Below, one piece after another: positions 10,710 through 21,760 of a stretch of 64,000 nucleotides of DNA. The first letter of the stretch is position 1. Each line of letters begins with the position of its first letter. Source of the DNA: Cephalotrichum gorgonifer (lineage: Eukaryota > Ascomycota > Sordariomycetes > Microascales > Microascaceae); assembly GCA_900312665.1 (NCBI GenBank), contig ONZQ02000013.1:1116001-1180000 (forward strand). Direction: 5' to 3'. A program made the position numbers and the translations under genes. Below the pieces are notes generated by a model that worked only from the letters and a program-made list of their open reading frames with translations, had not been told where the DNA came from and did no database searches.

Positions 10710-13053
10710 ATGGGTCGTGGACACGCCCAGGGTCCCTCCCGACGAGGTGTCGACCTAACGGGGGTTATCACTTTCGCAGAGAAAGAGGACCTCATCATCC
10801 TTGTGTCTCGGATTACAGAGAAGATGATCCGGCAGATCGGCGACGTGTTCGATTCTCCTCCTCCTGTTCCATCCGGCGCCGAGAGTCCGAATACATGGGT
10901 TACCATTTCGGTGGCCACGGAGAGCCAGCGTGTTGCCGATGGCACCCAAGGCCAGCCCCAGAGCATAGAAACGACGGAGGACCAAGCTACCAAAGTTTCT
11001 GGTCATAGCTCAACATATACCCCCTCCCTGGCACACAGCATGTCTGAGGCCGACGAGAACGTTCCCCCGCCTCAGCTCGGCGAGCTCAAGAAGGAACTAT
11101 TCGTCATCTTCAAGAAATGGCAGAGTACTGTATTGCAACGCGTTCGAGACATCCGAGTTGCGGAGGCTGCCCCACCGGGTCATATCCATGACTCAGGCTT
11201 CTTCGGGGGCGGCAGAGGTAGGGGATTTCGAGGTGGCAGAGGCGGCGACAGAGGCGGACGAGGAGGCCGTGGTGGGTTGACCGTTCGGACTACTGGTAAG
11301 CGGTGTCGTCTGGATTACCGACCATGCGAAGGACGCACCCTCGAGGGCTAACAGCACGGGTCGCCATAGGTCCCCTCCGACCCCAACCGTTCAACGAGAC
11401 AGATCCGCAGCTGATCCATCGATTCCGCCCCAGCCCTACCCCGTTGTGGCAGCTGCCTCTTGCGAATAGGAAGCGACTCATGCACGTTACACTGCTCCTT
11501 CTCCTATCGCTTGAAGAGTACACGGCGTACTCGCGGAACCTTATGTTCCATCTGACCTCGTCTCTACACCTACCGCTATCGGCCTATCAGGAGATCGAAA
11601 TCCAGCTTGGCCGCGGCCTAGGGCAGTGTGCAGTGGAATTTGACCCTGTCGAAGCCCTGAGGTTCTCTGAGGAGTTGAAGGCTGCCCGGAAGGGCAGATC
11701 CGGACCTGCCATGCCACCCCCGCCTAAGCTGGCAGGCACTCTTTCGCGGGGACTGGTTGCAGCTGGAGTCGGAGCACTTATTGGTGTGGGTACCTCCGGG
11801 AAGGTGATTGCCGCGGGGTTGCTCGGGCCCATGTCAGAGATCGGCGTGCCAGTCGGCGGACTTTTCGGCATATATATGGCAAAGTCGTCAATCAAGCCAA
11901 TGGACGCCTACACAAGAGATATTCAAGACTTTGCCTTTGTTCCCTTGCATGGAAAAGTGCAGACCGCTCTCAGGGAGTCCAGCGAGGTCCATCACGAGGA
12001 TAGGCGACTCAGGCTCGTCGTTGCCATCAGTGGCTGGCTGTTAGAGGAGGAGGACGTCATGAATCCGTGGAAGTGCTTCGGAAGCCAGGGCGAAGTCCAT
12101 GCTTTTCGCTGGGAGATGAACACGCTGAAGAACTTGGGAACAGCCCTGGACACCGTGATCCAGAGCGGCGCTTGGGGCATCGCGAAGAAGGCGGTTGCTT
12201 CGCAGAAGAGTGGGCATCCCTCCAAACATACAATGTTGAAGCAAGTCCTTGCGCTAACGGTCGGGAACTAGTCTTTGCTACGTTAGGACGTGGGAGCTGG
12301 CCGGCCGAGCTCTTAAAAATCAGCAAGATTATCGACATCCCCTGGAGTGTCGGGATGGTCCGCGCTGACAAGGCGGGCTTGATTCTTGCCGACACAATCC
12401 AGCGAAAAGTACATGGCAGTCGACCCGTCACTCTAATCGGATACAGCCTTGCCAGTCGTGTCATCTACACGTGTCTCATGGCTCTCGCCGAGCGAAGGCA
12501 GTTCGGCTTGATTGATTCTGTTGTGATGATTGGAACACCAGCACCATCGGAGGCTCGGGTCTGGCTAACGCTGCGGAGCGTTGTGGCCGGTCGGCTCGTG
12601 AACGTCTACTCCGAGAATGATTATATGCTGGGCTTCATGATGCGAATCTCCAACACCCAATTCGGCGTTGCCGGATTGCAGCCGATCACGGGAGCCCTGG
12701 GAGTCGAGAACTACAATGCTAGTGATATGGTCAGCGGGCACCTTCGCTACCAGTTCTTGATTGGAAGGATCCTGAAGAGTCTTGGCTGGGAAGACCTCGA
12801 CCACAACCAGGTGGCTCAGGACCAGATAACTCTTGCGGGCATGGATGTCAAGTATGGAAAAGCCAAACATATGACGGATACAGCTGCCGCCGCCAAGGAA
12901 GAAGACACCCGGAACGGCAAGAGAGGCCGGGCCGACGGCCGCGGTGGCGGCGGGCCGCGAGGTCGCGGAGGTGGCTTCCCTCGCCGCGCGAGGCGCAACA
13001 ATTACCGGGGCGGAGGGCAGTCGAGGCCGGGTAAGAACACGATTCAGACCTAG
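10710..13053 (+). CDS. DUF726 / TMCO4-like alpha-beta hydrolase with RGG boxes
   Basis: Three exons, 10710-11295, 11370-12209 and 12272-13053, give 735 residues. Intron 1 (74 nt) has GTAAGC, GCTAAC and TAG; intron 2 (62 nt) has a weaker GTGGGC donor with GCTAAC and TAG. The second join gives …VASQK-I-FATLGRGSWP…, continuous with the DUF726 family. The hydrolase nucleophile motif G-Y-S-L-A-S-R sits near residue 531 (nt 12438), where most members have GYSLGAR. A Gly/Ala-rich hydrophobic segment (nt ~11740-11880) is the membrane region typical of TMCO4. An RGG-rich segment near residues 163-190 and a second one near 688-725 flank the catalytic core; such boxes usually bind RNA and are not a standard part of this family. 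Yeast has a DUF726 homologue (YFL034W), and its substrate is not evident here. Confidence 0.87.
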
Positions 13054-13387
13054 GTGATGGATAGCATCTTACCTGTCGCAACATCAAACTAGGGATTAGA
13101 CGTTAAGAGACGGTCTGAAGACACTGAATTGTGGGGGGCGTCAGCAATGTACGATAGCATCAGCGTTGGAGAATGCAGTGTAGAGGATAGAGACGATCAG
13201 GGTGAGGCGATGACAGGATTGATGACAAAAAGAGAACTTGTCGTGACGACCACGGACATACTCAGTGAGGAGAGCCTACAGTTCATAAATAAAGTATTGA
13301 TGCGCCCACTTGAACTCCTTGTGCTTCCCTTTCCAAAGCATGCCGATTGTGAAAAGATTCAGAGAGGGGCCAGCCCCCTTGCCGTTC
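13054..13387. other. Intergenic, convergent 3' regions
   Basis: A 334-bp gap between the stop of the DUF726 gene and the stop of the GatC gene on the other strand. Nothing beyond presumed 3' untranslated sequence was seen. Confidence 0.6.
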
Positions 13388-13900
13388 TCATTCAGTAGCG
13401 TCTTTCCCACTCTTGACAACGAAATATCTTCCTGTGGTCTTCGAAGCATTCTTCAATGGATCCCAGTCCTCAACATCCCGTGCGTCAACCTCCTTCCGGA
13501 CCCGCCTCGGGCGCTGGTAGTGCCCCACCGTGACCTCTTCTTCCAGTGCACCCCCCAGTTGCTTCATTCCTAGCGTAGCCTCATCCCTTGCGGCGGATGT
13601 CTCGTCACGGATAGCGCGTAGGGGCTCGATGCCCGATGTGTCGACTTCTTGTATGCGCCTTACGAAGCGGAGTTGGGAGTGGAGGTCTGCGAGGAGGGAT
13701 GCTTCTTCTTGGGCATCGGCTGGTTGGGGAAGAGCGGAAAGGCGAAGGAGGTGCGAGAGTTGGGAGGGGGATATTTCTTCCTGCGCGTCGGCGGACAGGA
13801 GGGAGCGGGTTGTCCAAGTTGGCTGTTGGGGGATGGCGGAGGAGTAGGTGCGGACAAGGCGGCGAGGTAGAGATAGTAGGTTGGGGGCTCGTGGTGGCAT
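13388..13900 (-). CDS. Mitochondrial glutamyl-tRNA(Gln) amidotransferase subunit C-like protein
   Basis: A single uninterrupted exon of 170 residues. The first ~20 residues (MPPRAPNLLSLPRRLVRTYS) are basic, lack acids and fit a mitochondrial targeting peptide. Residues ~29-95 match the GatC pattern: a helix beginning with TWTTRSLL, then LSHLLRLSALPQP and LHSQLRFVRRIQEVDTSGIEPLRAI, the region that wraps around GatA. The C-terminal extension (YQRPRRVRKEVDARDVEDWDPL) is seen in fungal GatC/Gta3-type proteins. GatC belongs to the complex that converts misacylated Glu-tRNA(Gln) to Gln-tRNA(Gln) inside mitochondria. No other subunit is nearby. Identification rests on family pattern only. Confidence 0.8.
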   Translation of the reverse strand: MPPRAPNLLSLPRRLVRTYSSAIPQQPTWTTRSLLSADAQEEISPSQLSHLLRLSALPQPADAQEEASLLADLHSQLRFVRRIQEVDTSGIEPLRAIRDETSAARDEATLGMKQLGGALEEEVTVGHYQRPRRVRKEVDARDVEDWDPLKNASKTTGRYFVVKSGKDATE

Positions 13901-14456
13901 GGTGAGGTCCTCGAATTTTTTTTAGCCGTTTCGCGGCCCCGTGTTGTTCCCCGTCGGATTGTCGTCTACCAAGCTCGTGTTATTCCAGCTCGGATGATGA
14001 AGGACGTGAGGTTAATCGATGATTGAAGCTTGAACGCCACGGTGAGGCTTGTGCAGCTAGTAGGGGACGAAGAGCGGGTGGCCATCTGAAGCGTGGCGCT
14101 CGCCCCACATCCCGCTCCCTTGCGCATTTGGATGTACCATTACCCCCCACCAGGCACTTACAAGTACGAGCAAGTACTCGTACGCACATGAGACGACCCC
14201 GCCACCGTCATATTGAGTAGAATACCAAGCCAAAGCGGAGCTCTCTGTCACATCGGGGGTCCATGCCAGCAGCATCAAACGTCCCAAACAACATAACTCC
14301 GTAACGAACTTAATACCGCGCATTTCAACCCCGACGCTCACCTCACCTGCAACCTCTGACCTCACGCAAACGCAAACGATCACCTCGACGTCGAACACAC
14401 AAACTATCGAACCCCGCACTCTCTTAGAGCCGCCACCTCCCTTCTGACCGACAGCC
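13901..14456. other. Intergenic, divergent promoter region of GatC and SEC17
   Basis: This 556-bp stretch separates the start codons of the GatC gene (minus) and SEC17 (plus). It contains two copies of the GTAC-centred motif, TACAAGTA at 14159-14166 and TACTCGTA at 14175-14182, the only pair in this otherwise gene-dense block. Confidence 0.6.
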
Positions 14457-15585
14457 ATGGCGCAAGACCCACGAGCCCTTCTGCAGAAGGCAAGTTTAAT
14501 TATCCAGATGGCGGCAACTATCCGCTGGCCATACTGACCTGAGGGATCACAGGCGGAGAAGACTCTCTCCAGCGCCTCCGGAGGTTTTAGCTTCTTCGGC
14601 GGCCGCGAGGTTAAGTATCAGGATGCGGCGGACCTCTACATACAGGCAGCGAACTCATTCAAGATGCAGAAGCAGAGTATGTTGTAGCCAACCCCCCCTT
14701 CCCTCCTCTTATTATCTCTCGTGGTAGTCTGCTCACCTTCCCCGCCGCGGTGTAGTGAGGGAAGCTGGACAAGCTTTCGAAAAGGCGGCATCCATTCAGA
14801 CGAAGAACCTAAACGAGCCCGACGACGCTGCGAACACCATGGTAGATGCCTTCAAGGCCTACCGGACCGTGGACGCCGACTCCGCGAGTCGGTGCCTGGA
14901 CGTCGCTGTCCAGCGGTACTGCGTGAAGGGCAACTTCCGCCGCGCGGCGACGCACAAGGAGAGCCTGGGAGACCTGTACGAGACGGAGATAGGTGACAAT
15001 AAGAAGGCCATGGAGTGTTACGAGGCCGCGGCGGGGTGGTATGAGGGCGACAATGCTCTAGCGTGAGTGGGAACCCCCTCTCCCCTTTTTCGCCGTCTAA
15101 CAATAGCTTGGGGACGGGGCAAACAAGAGAAAACTGACTCGAATAACAGCCTCGCGAACAAACTCTATCTCAAGGTCGCCGACCTCGCCGCCCTAGACGG
15201 CGACTACCAGAAGGCGATCGGGAACTACGAAAAGGTCGCCAAGGCCTCCATCAACAACAACCTGATGAAGTACTCGGTGAAGGACTACTTCCTCAAGGCC
15301 GGCATCTGCCACCTCGCGACGGGCGACCTCGTCTCCTCCCAGCGCGCCATAAGCGGGTACGCCGACATGGACTCGTCGTTTGCGTCGCAGAGGGAGAACA
15401 TGCTGCTCAACGACCTGTACAACGCCATCGAGGCGGGCGACGCGGAGGACTTCTCGGACAAGCTGTACATGTACGACCAAATCAGCAAGCTGGACAAGTG
15501 GAAGACCACGCTACTACTCAGGGTGAAGAATAACATCACCTCGAAGGCTACGGTGGACGAGGGAGAGGATGACGAGTTTGCTTAG
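14457..15585 (+). CDS. SEC17: Alpha-SNAP, vesicle-fusion chaperone
   Basis: Four exons, 14457-14489, 14553-14676, 14756-15062 and 15150-15585, give 299 residues, close to the usual ~292. The joined N-terminus MAQDPRALLQKAEKTLSSAS and the segments FSFFGGRE, YIQAANSFKMQKQ, NLNEPDDAANTMVDAFKAYR, AAGWYEGDNALALANKLYLK and SKLDKWKTTLLLRVK are diagnostic of Sec17. Alpha-SNAP is a TPR-like helical protein that recruits the NSF ATPase to SNARE complexes. Intron 1 (14490-14552) begins with GC, not GT: the exon boundary AAG|GCAAGT is the classic GC-AG donor, and only this choice keeps the conserved reading frame. Introns 2 and 3 use GTATGT and GTGAGT. The acidic tail (DEGEDDEFA) is typical. Confidence 0.95.
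14490..14552 (+). other. GC-AG intron in SEC17
   Basis: A 63-nt intron with donor GCAAGT after AAG, a CTGAC branch-like element around 14534-14538 and a CACAG acceptor. The nearest GT (14494) would add four bases and break the highly conserved N-terminal frame, so the GC donor is strongly favoured. Confidence 0.88.
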
Positions 15586-15927
15586 ATGTGGATGGCAGGC
15601 TGCCCCCAAAGAGGATAGCCCGGTGTGTCTTTGTTACTTATTTGGGTAGATGGGGGAAAGAGTTGCAGATATGGGGCCTGGGCTCGACCCAAAACCCCCC
15701 TTTTTTCCCCTTCCCCCGGGGGCCGGTGTTCATGTCATTATTCCCATGCTGAAGGAAGAGAGGCATTAAGAGGATCACCAGGCTTCCCTGGCTGATACCC
15801 TCCACTGCCATGAAAGTTACTATAGTCGCACACATGAAGGCATCATTTGCATTGCGGATACCAGAAGTGAACAGGATAAGAACGCATCATACACCGGGTA
15901 TTATTATGCCCCAAGTTCTTCGTAAGC
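15586..15927. other. Intergenic, convergent 3' regions of SEC17 and UTP7
   Basis: A 342-bp tail-to-tail gap. It contains mononucleotide tracts (for example C and T runs around 15692-15720) but no gene or motif cluster. Confidence 0.6.
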
Positions 15928-17650
15928 TTACTCCTTCCTCACAAACCTCGACAGAGCAGGGCCCAACTCCTGGCGCTCCTCGTCCTGCTTCTGCGCGTTC
16001 CTCTCCTTCTGTTCCTTCCACAGCTCCTCAATCCGCAGCTTCTTCTCGTCGATGATGTTCCTCTTGCGCTGCTTCCGCATGACCTTCTTCATCGCGCTAT
16101 TCCTTCCCCTCATCCGGTGCCTTAACTCCTCCGCCAGGTCGTGCTTGACGTCGAGGTCCTTCTCCGCCTCGCGCTGCCTTTGCGAGCGGAGATCAAGCTG
16201 GCCGACGAAGTTGGGGTCTAGCGCAATCATCTCGGGCTTGAGCTTGTTGAGGAGGGCCTTGACCTCGCCCTCCTGCCTCTGGCGTGCGTTCTCGTACGGG
16301 TTCACCTCCAGCGCGTCGAAGTTGGGCTCTCCGGCACCGGGTACGATGACGGAGGAGAAGCCGCCGTCGTGGCCCAGACCGAGGACATCCTCGAGCGGGC
16401 ACCACCTTACCCTCTCGATCTTCTTCCCCTCGCCTCCCCAGGTCATGTACGGGTCCTTGACCTTCTCCCCGGAGAAGAGGCCCTTCCATATCGTCGTGCT
16501 CGTCCCCCACGCCACCGACGTCAAGCCCGTGTCGGATATAGCCACCGAGGAGCCGGGCTGCCGCGTGAAGTAGGTGCTGACCTCCTTGAACATGCGTATG
16601 TCCCACACGGCCATCTTGAGGTCCTGACCCGTGGAGACCATGTACCGGCCGGCGCGATCGACCGCCAGGGACCTCACGGGGCCCTTGTGCGCTAATAGCT
16701 TGACGAGGGGTTCTGCCGAGTTCGGGGACCAGAGCGTTACTGTTCCGTTCTGGTGGCCCGCGTGTAATATCGCGTTCCAGGGGTTCTGGGCTAAGGAGAC
16801 CGGGGCGCCTAGCCCGGTTCGGATTTCGGAGACTAGGTCGCCAGTGGAGACGTCTTGGTATTTGAGCCAGCCAGAGGTAGACTGTGGGCAAAGTTAGGAA
16901 CGTCCGGAGCAGGAGATACTGTAGAAAAGAGGGGGGGCAACTAACCATTGTGGCCAAGAGGAAGTGGTAAGGGAGGAACTCCATGTGTGACACGTCCATG
17001 AGCTTCCTCAGGCAATGTAGCTCCACGCCATTTCGGTCGTAGATGTATGTGTATTTCTTCTGCGCCACGGCCAGGTATTGGTTGTTGTGTAGCCACTTCA
17101 CGTCCCTGACGGTCTCTCCCAGATTAAGCTCGCATCCGAGCGTGCCCTCGCGCCAGTCCATCGTCGCTACGTGACCTTTCCGCCCGCCGAGGAGCAGCTC
17201 CCGACCGTTCCTGGAGTAGTCGAAGACGTAGGGCCCGAACTCGTTAAGGCTCAGGTCGAACCGCTTCCGCGCCGTCTCTATTCCCGTACTCTGCGTAATC
17301 TCATCCTGACGCACACGGTACGTCCTCTCCAGCTCGTGCTCGGTCTCGAGGAGACCGGCGGTGTTCTCGTGGAGGATCTCCGCGTCCTTCGCCTTCACGG
17401 CGGCATCGTTGAACTTGTTCTCGAGCGTCGCGAGGGTTCTCTTGAGCTTCTTGTCCTTGATGTTCTTGGTGCTCAGCTTCGATCCCCGGCCGTATTCGCT
17501 CTCGGCGGCGCGAAGGCGCTGGGCCCTCACTCGTTCGTGTCGCGGGACGAGGTCCGTTCTCGCCTGGCGCTTCACCACAGCGCCGCTGTGGTTTTCCCGC
17601 GCGCCAGACTTCCCCTTTCGTCCGCCGACGGTCGCTGTCGAGTCCTCCAT
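15928..17650 (-). CDS. UTP7: U3 snoRNP protein Utp7 (WDR46/BING4 homologue)
   Basis: Two exons on the minus strand, 17650-16946 and 16881-15928, with a 64-nt intron (16882-16945; GTTAGT donor, CACAG acceptor), give 552 residues. The join produces HFLLATM-STSGWLKYQDVSTGDLVSE, which continues a WD-repeat blade; the unspliced frame runs off it. The protein has a basic N-terminus (RRxR and KDKKLKRTL segments), about six WD-type repeats (for example PVRSLAVDRAGRYMVSTGQD and MAVWDIR), then the BING4 C-terminal domain (NPYENARQRQEGEVKALLNK, KPEMIALDPNFVGQLD) and a lysine/arginine-rich tail. Utp7 is a component of the small-subunit processome in the nucleolus, needed for early 18S rRNA processing. 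Its 5' end faces TSR1, another 40S biogenesis factor. Confidence 0.93.
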
Positions 17651-18051
17651 GGCTGCCGATGGGTTGTTTGGCAGAAGGCTGGGGGGATTAGTCGTTGGGA
17701 GGATATAGAGAATGAGGGCGGATCGTGGTTGGTTGCTGCCGAGGGGGAGGGAAAGGTCGCGAGAAACAAAATTTCCTGCCTTATCTTATCGGGGCTTATC
17801 GATAGGGCGCACAAAATTTCAGACCTCCTTCCCCCCGCCAAAGTTTCAGTGGATCGCTCAAATTCACCCCTCCCTCCCCTCCCCAAAACGACTTATAACG
17901 AAAACGCCCTGTTACGAGATCAGTTTGTTGTTTGCGAACAACAGCGCCGGATTTTACGTTTTCTGTTTGGTTTTTCTCTATACTTTACACCTCCCTTCAA
18001 ATCAAAGTGGCCTCTCTACCTTTTCGGTTCAAGGCAGGCGGTGAAGCAAAG
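17651..18051. promoter_or_regulatory. Shared divergent promoter of UTP7 and TSR1
   Basis: Only 401 bp separate the two divergent start codons. The interval carries two CAAAATTT elements, at 17767-17774 and 17812-17819, resembling the RRPE element (core AAAATTT) known from yeast ribosome-biogenesis promoters, and between them a palindromic TTATCGATA at 17797-17805. I did not see a PAC element (GATGAG) in the interval. Regulatory use is inference. Confidence 0.5.
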
Positions 18052-20550
18052 ATGCCCGTCGCCGTGGCTCACAGCCACAGGGCAACCACCAAAACCACCC
18101 ACAAGGCATTCAAGTCTCGAAAAGCGACGAAGGGTGACCTACGGGATCGCGCGAAAGGTATGCTCAGTCTATGTTCCAATTATGGTATTTCTGGGCAGGA
18201 CTAATTATTATTCCTCTCAATAGGCCGAGTCGAGAGGGGTGTCAGGAGGACGCCGCACCAAAATGTCATGACGAAATTCGATCGCCGGAACCAGGCGAAG
18301 CAAAAGCAACTCTCCAAACGAAAGGAGCACCAGCAGGAGACTCAGGTCTTCGCCGGGCGCGATGGCGCACCGAGGATCGTGGCCGTCATTCCTCTGTGCC
18401 ACGACGCCGACGCTCACGCTGCGGTCAAGCACCTGAACGACAGCCTCGACATCGAGGCCGAAGTTCAGGATGGCTGCCATACCGTCCAGATCGACAGGTT
18501 CAAGCAGAAGTTGATGTATATGCCCGTTAAACGCGACCTCACCAGCTGCTTAGACGCGGCGAGGGCCGCCGATTTCGTCATCATCATTCTGTCCGCCGAT
18601 GTCGAGGTGGATCAGCTCGGTGAGCTCATACTGCGGAGCATTGAGAACCAGGGCCTGTCGACTCTGTATACCGCCGTCCACGGGTTGGGGGATATTGAGT
18701 CAGCGAAGCATAAGCAACAGACCCTCTCGTCTCTCAAATCATACATTACACACTTCCACCCGGACCAGGAGAAGCTGTTCAGTCTCAACAACCGCCAGGA
18801 CTGCACTAATCTCATGCGTTCGCTCTGCAGCACGACACCGAAGGGCATCAAGTGGCGCGAAGAAAGGAGCTGGATGCTCGTTGAGAACGTCCAGTTCCTG
18901 TCGTCCCCATCTGACGCGGCTATTCTCACTGGCGTTGTTCGAGGGAGAGGCCTCAAGGCGGACAGGCTAGTTCAGGTCGGGGACTGGGGTACATTCCAGA
19001 TTGAGAAGATAACGGCCGCGCCACTTGCACCGAAAGCAAAGGGCGCTGCAGATGTCGGTGAAGGCCAAGAGGGATCCGAGAATATTCTAGATGCGCCTAC
19101 GGACGACCGAGACGATATCGCCGATCTTGCGCCAGAGGAGATTGCGATGGATTATGACGATGGCATGACTGACGTCGGCGAACCTTCCAAGAAGGGTGTC
19201 CTCCTTGATGATCACCATTATTTCTCCGAGGACGAAGAAGAACAGACTACCGTTACTAAGAAGAGGCTACCGAGGGGAACATCCGCGTATCAGTCCGCCT
19301 GGTACTTGGATGACGGTGTCTCTGACTCTGGTTCCGACGTTGAAGATTATGACGAGGAGGAAGCGCAGGAGGAAGTCGAAGCCAGGCCGGAGGACGGGTT
19401 TGAGGGGTACGCCGGTCGTGAGCCGACTGAAGCTGGCCCTTCGGAGTACCCGCAATCCGAGATGATGATTGAGCCGAATGAGGAAGCCGACGCTGAGCAG
19501 CTCGCGGCATTCCGTTCTAGCAGGAATGGCGGCGAGGCCGCCGAGGACAAGGAGTTCCCCGATGAGATCGAGTTGCACCCCAACGTCCTCGCACGCGAGC
19601 GGCTCGCTCGTTACCGTGGTCTCAAGAGTCTCAGGACGAGCACCTGGCAGGAGGATGAGGACCGCGCGCACGAGCCAGAAGAATGGAGGAGGTTGCTACA
19701 GATTTCCGACTACACGGCAACTCGGAATCGGACCATGCAAGAGGCGCTAGTTGGCGGTGTCGCACCCGGAACCCGCGTCCACGTCCACCTCCGCGGTGTA
19801 CCCTCGAAACTCCAGGAAGCCTACAACCCTGCCAAGCCTGTTACCCTCTTCTCCCTCCTCCGCCACGAAAACAAGAAGACGGCCGTCAACTTCCTCATCA
19901 ACTTCAGCTCAGACTACCCCCATTCAATCAAGTCTAAGGAGGAGCTCATCATGCAGTGCGGACCCCGCCGCATGGTCATTAACCCCCAGTTCTCCCTGGC
20001 CGGCACGACCCCCAACAACGTCCACAAGTTCTGCCGCTTCCTTCACCCGGGCCAGAGCGCAGTTGCGACGTTCATGGGGCCGGTGACTTGGGGCAGTGTC
20101 CCCGCCCTCTTCTACAAGCGCACGGTGGACGGGCAGGCCGAGAGCTCCGAGGAGTCCAACGTGGGCCTCACGCTCATCGCCACCGGTACCGCGCTACCAC
20201 CCTCGACGTCGCGTGTCATCGCGAAGAGGATCGTCCTTACGGGCCATCCCTACCACATTAACAAGAGGGTGGTCACCGTCCGGTACATGTTCTTCAACAA
20301 GGAGGATGTGGACTGGTTCAAGGCGCTGCCTCTGTGGACGAAGCGTGGGCGGAGCGGTTACGTCAAGGAGACGCTGGGCACTCACGGTTACTTCAAGGCG
20401 ACCTTCGACGGCCGTATCAACCCACAGGACGCCGTCGGGGTCAGCCTGTACAAGCGCGTCTGGCCGAGGAATGCCAGGCCTTTGGAAGGGCCTCTGGTGG
20501 GCGCGCCGGTCGAGGAGGTTAATGAAGACGGGATGGACATGGACGGATAA
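18052..20550 (+). CDS. TSR1: Tsr1, 40S ribosomal subunit maturation factor
   Basis: Two exons, 18052-18157 and 18224-20550, with a 66-nt intron (GTATGC donor, TAG acceptor), give 810 residues. The joined N-terminus includes HKAFKSRKATKGDLRDRAKG-RVERG, the conserved basic start of the BMS1/TSR1 family. A GTPase-like but degenerate domain follows (RIVAVIPLCHDADA, no canonical GxxxxGKS P-loop), then an AARP2CN-type segment, a long acidic region (DSGSDVEDYDEEEAQEE) and the C-terminal DUF663 region (FDGRINPQDAVGVSLYKRVW). Tsr1 binds pre-40S particles in nucleus and cytoplasm and blocks premature subunit joining; unlike Bms1 it is not an active GTPase. The loss of a P-loop here fits Tsr1 and not Bms1. 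Confidence 0.94.
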
Positions 20551-20724
20551 TGGGTGATTGGAACACTGACTGTCTCATACGGGGGATCTTTACTTTTATA
20601 TCATTGATTCTTCTTTTTTGTTAATGACATGATGACCTGAATAGAACATATCTCTACACGGAGAAGCTAAAATTCTGCTTGGATGAAATCGATGGATTAA
20701 TGCGGCATGATCATAGGCAGGTTC

Positions 20725-21760
20725 TCAAGCAGTACCCAACGTGTCCAGCCCCTCGGTCTGCTTGGGGCCGCCGCGCGCCTTGGAGGCGCTCTCGGCGCCG
20801 CTGGACCTCCAGGCGCTGAGGATCAGGTTGACGACATGGTCGACGCCCTTCCCCTTCTTAACCTGGCAGAACATCGTGGGGCCGCCATCCCTCATCTTCC
20901 GCGCGTCCCTGTCCATGACGTCCAGATCCGCCCCAATGATTTCGGCCAGATCCGTCTTGTTCACAATCAGCAGGTCGCTCTGGGTGATTCCCGGCCCGCC
21001 CTTGCGGGGGACCTTGTCGCCCCCACTGACATCGATCACGTAGATGATGAAGTCGGCGAGCTCCCTAGAGTAGTTTGCGGCGAGGTTGTCCCCGCCGGAC
21101 TCGATGAGGAGCAGGTCCGTGCCGAACTCCCTCTGCAGGTCCTCGAGGGCGGCGAGGTTGGCGGAGATGTCCTCGCGGACGGCGGCGTGCGGGCAGCCGC
21201 CGGTCTCGATGGCGCGGATGCGCGGGGCGGGGAGGGCAGCGTTCTTGGTGAGGAACTCGGCATCCTCGCGGGTGAAGATGTCGTTGGTTACGGCGGCGAT
21301 GTTGTATTTGTCGCGGAGGGCCAGGCAGAGGGCGAGCATCAGGGCTGTCTTGCCGGAGCCAACGGGTCTAAAAGTTTGGTATGTGTTAGTCCTCCCTTGG
21401 AATTTGGGGGCGTGGGTGCGGGTACGGGTGCGGGTACGGGTAGCTGTGAGGTCCACTAGCAACTAAATGTATGTATTGGAGAGAACAGATTTGCTTGGGA
21501 TCGAGACGAAGGTCGGTAACGTATCGTCGGACGATCCATGGACGTAACGGGGTGTATCAGGATGGTTGTGGTACGCACCCTCCGATGCCAACGGTAAAGG
21601 CCCTCTCATCCCAGTTTCTTCCCTCAACAATGGGCATCTCGCGGTTGAAATAGCTCCCGGGTCCGTCGAGGACCTCGTGCGAGTGGCCGTGCTCGATGGC
21701 GTTGAAGCCGCCGTGGTCGTGGGAGTGGGCGGGGCCATTGTCGTGAGAGTGGGTCGCCAT
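20725..21760 (-). CDS. ureG: Urease accessory GTPase UreG
   Basis: Two exons on the minus strand, 21760-21579 and 21367-20725, separated by a 211-nt intron (donor GTGCGT, acceptor TTTTAG), give 274 residues. The N-terminus is very His-rich (ATHSHDNGPAHSHDHGG, HGHSHE), as in nickel-binding eukaryotic UreG. The intron falls inside the Walker A loop, and the join recreates GIGGPVGSGKTA. Downstream are AVTNDIFTREDAEF, the metal-binding CPH motif in ETGGCPHAAVRED, DLLLIESGGDN and the guanine-specificity NKTD. UreG delivers nickel to urease in the cytosol in a GTP-dependent step with UreF and UreD. Neither urease nor the other accessory genes are in the window, which is normal for fungi. The start ATG at 21760 is the only one in frame ahead of the His-rich segment. 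Confidence 0.95.
21414..21442. repeat. 12-bp G-rich tandem repeat inside the ureG intron
   Basis: The unit GGGTGCGGGTAC occurs at 21414-21425 and 21426-21437, followed by a partial third copy. It lies within the 211-nt ureG intron, the longest well-supported intron in the window, and may explain that length. Confidence 0.8.

Noticed and set aside
14494..14499. GTTTAA as alternative GT donor for SEC17 intron 1
   Set aside because: It would add four nucleotides to exon 1 and shift the frame out of the conserved KAEKTLSSAS segment.
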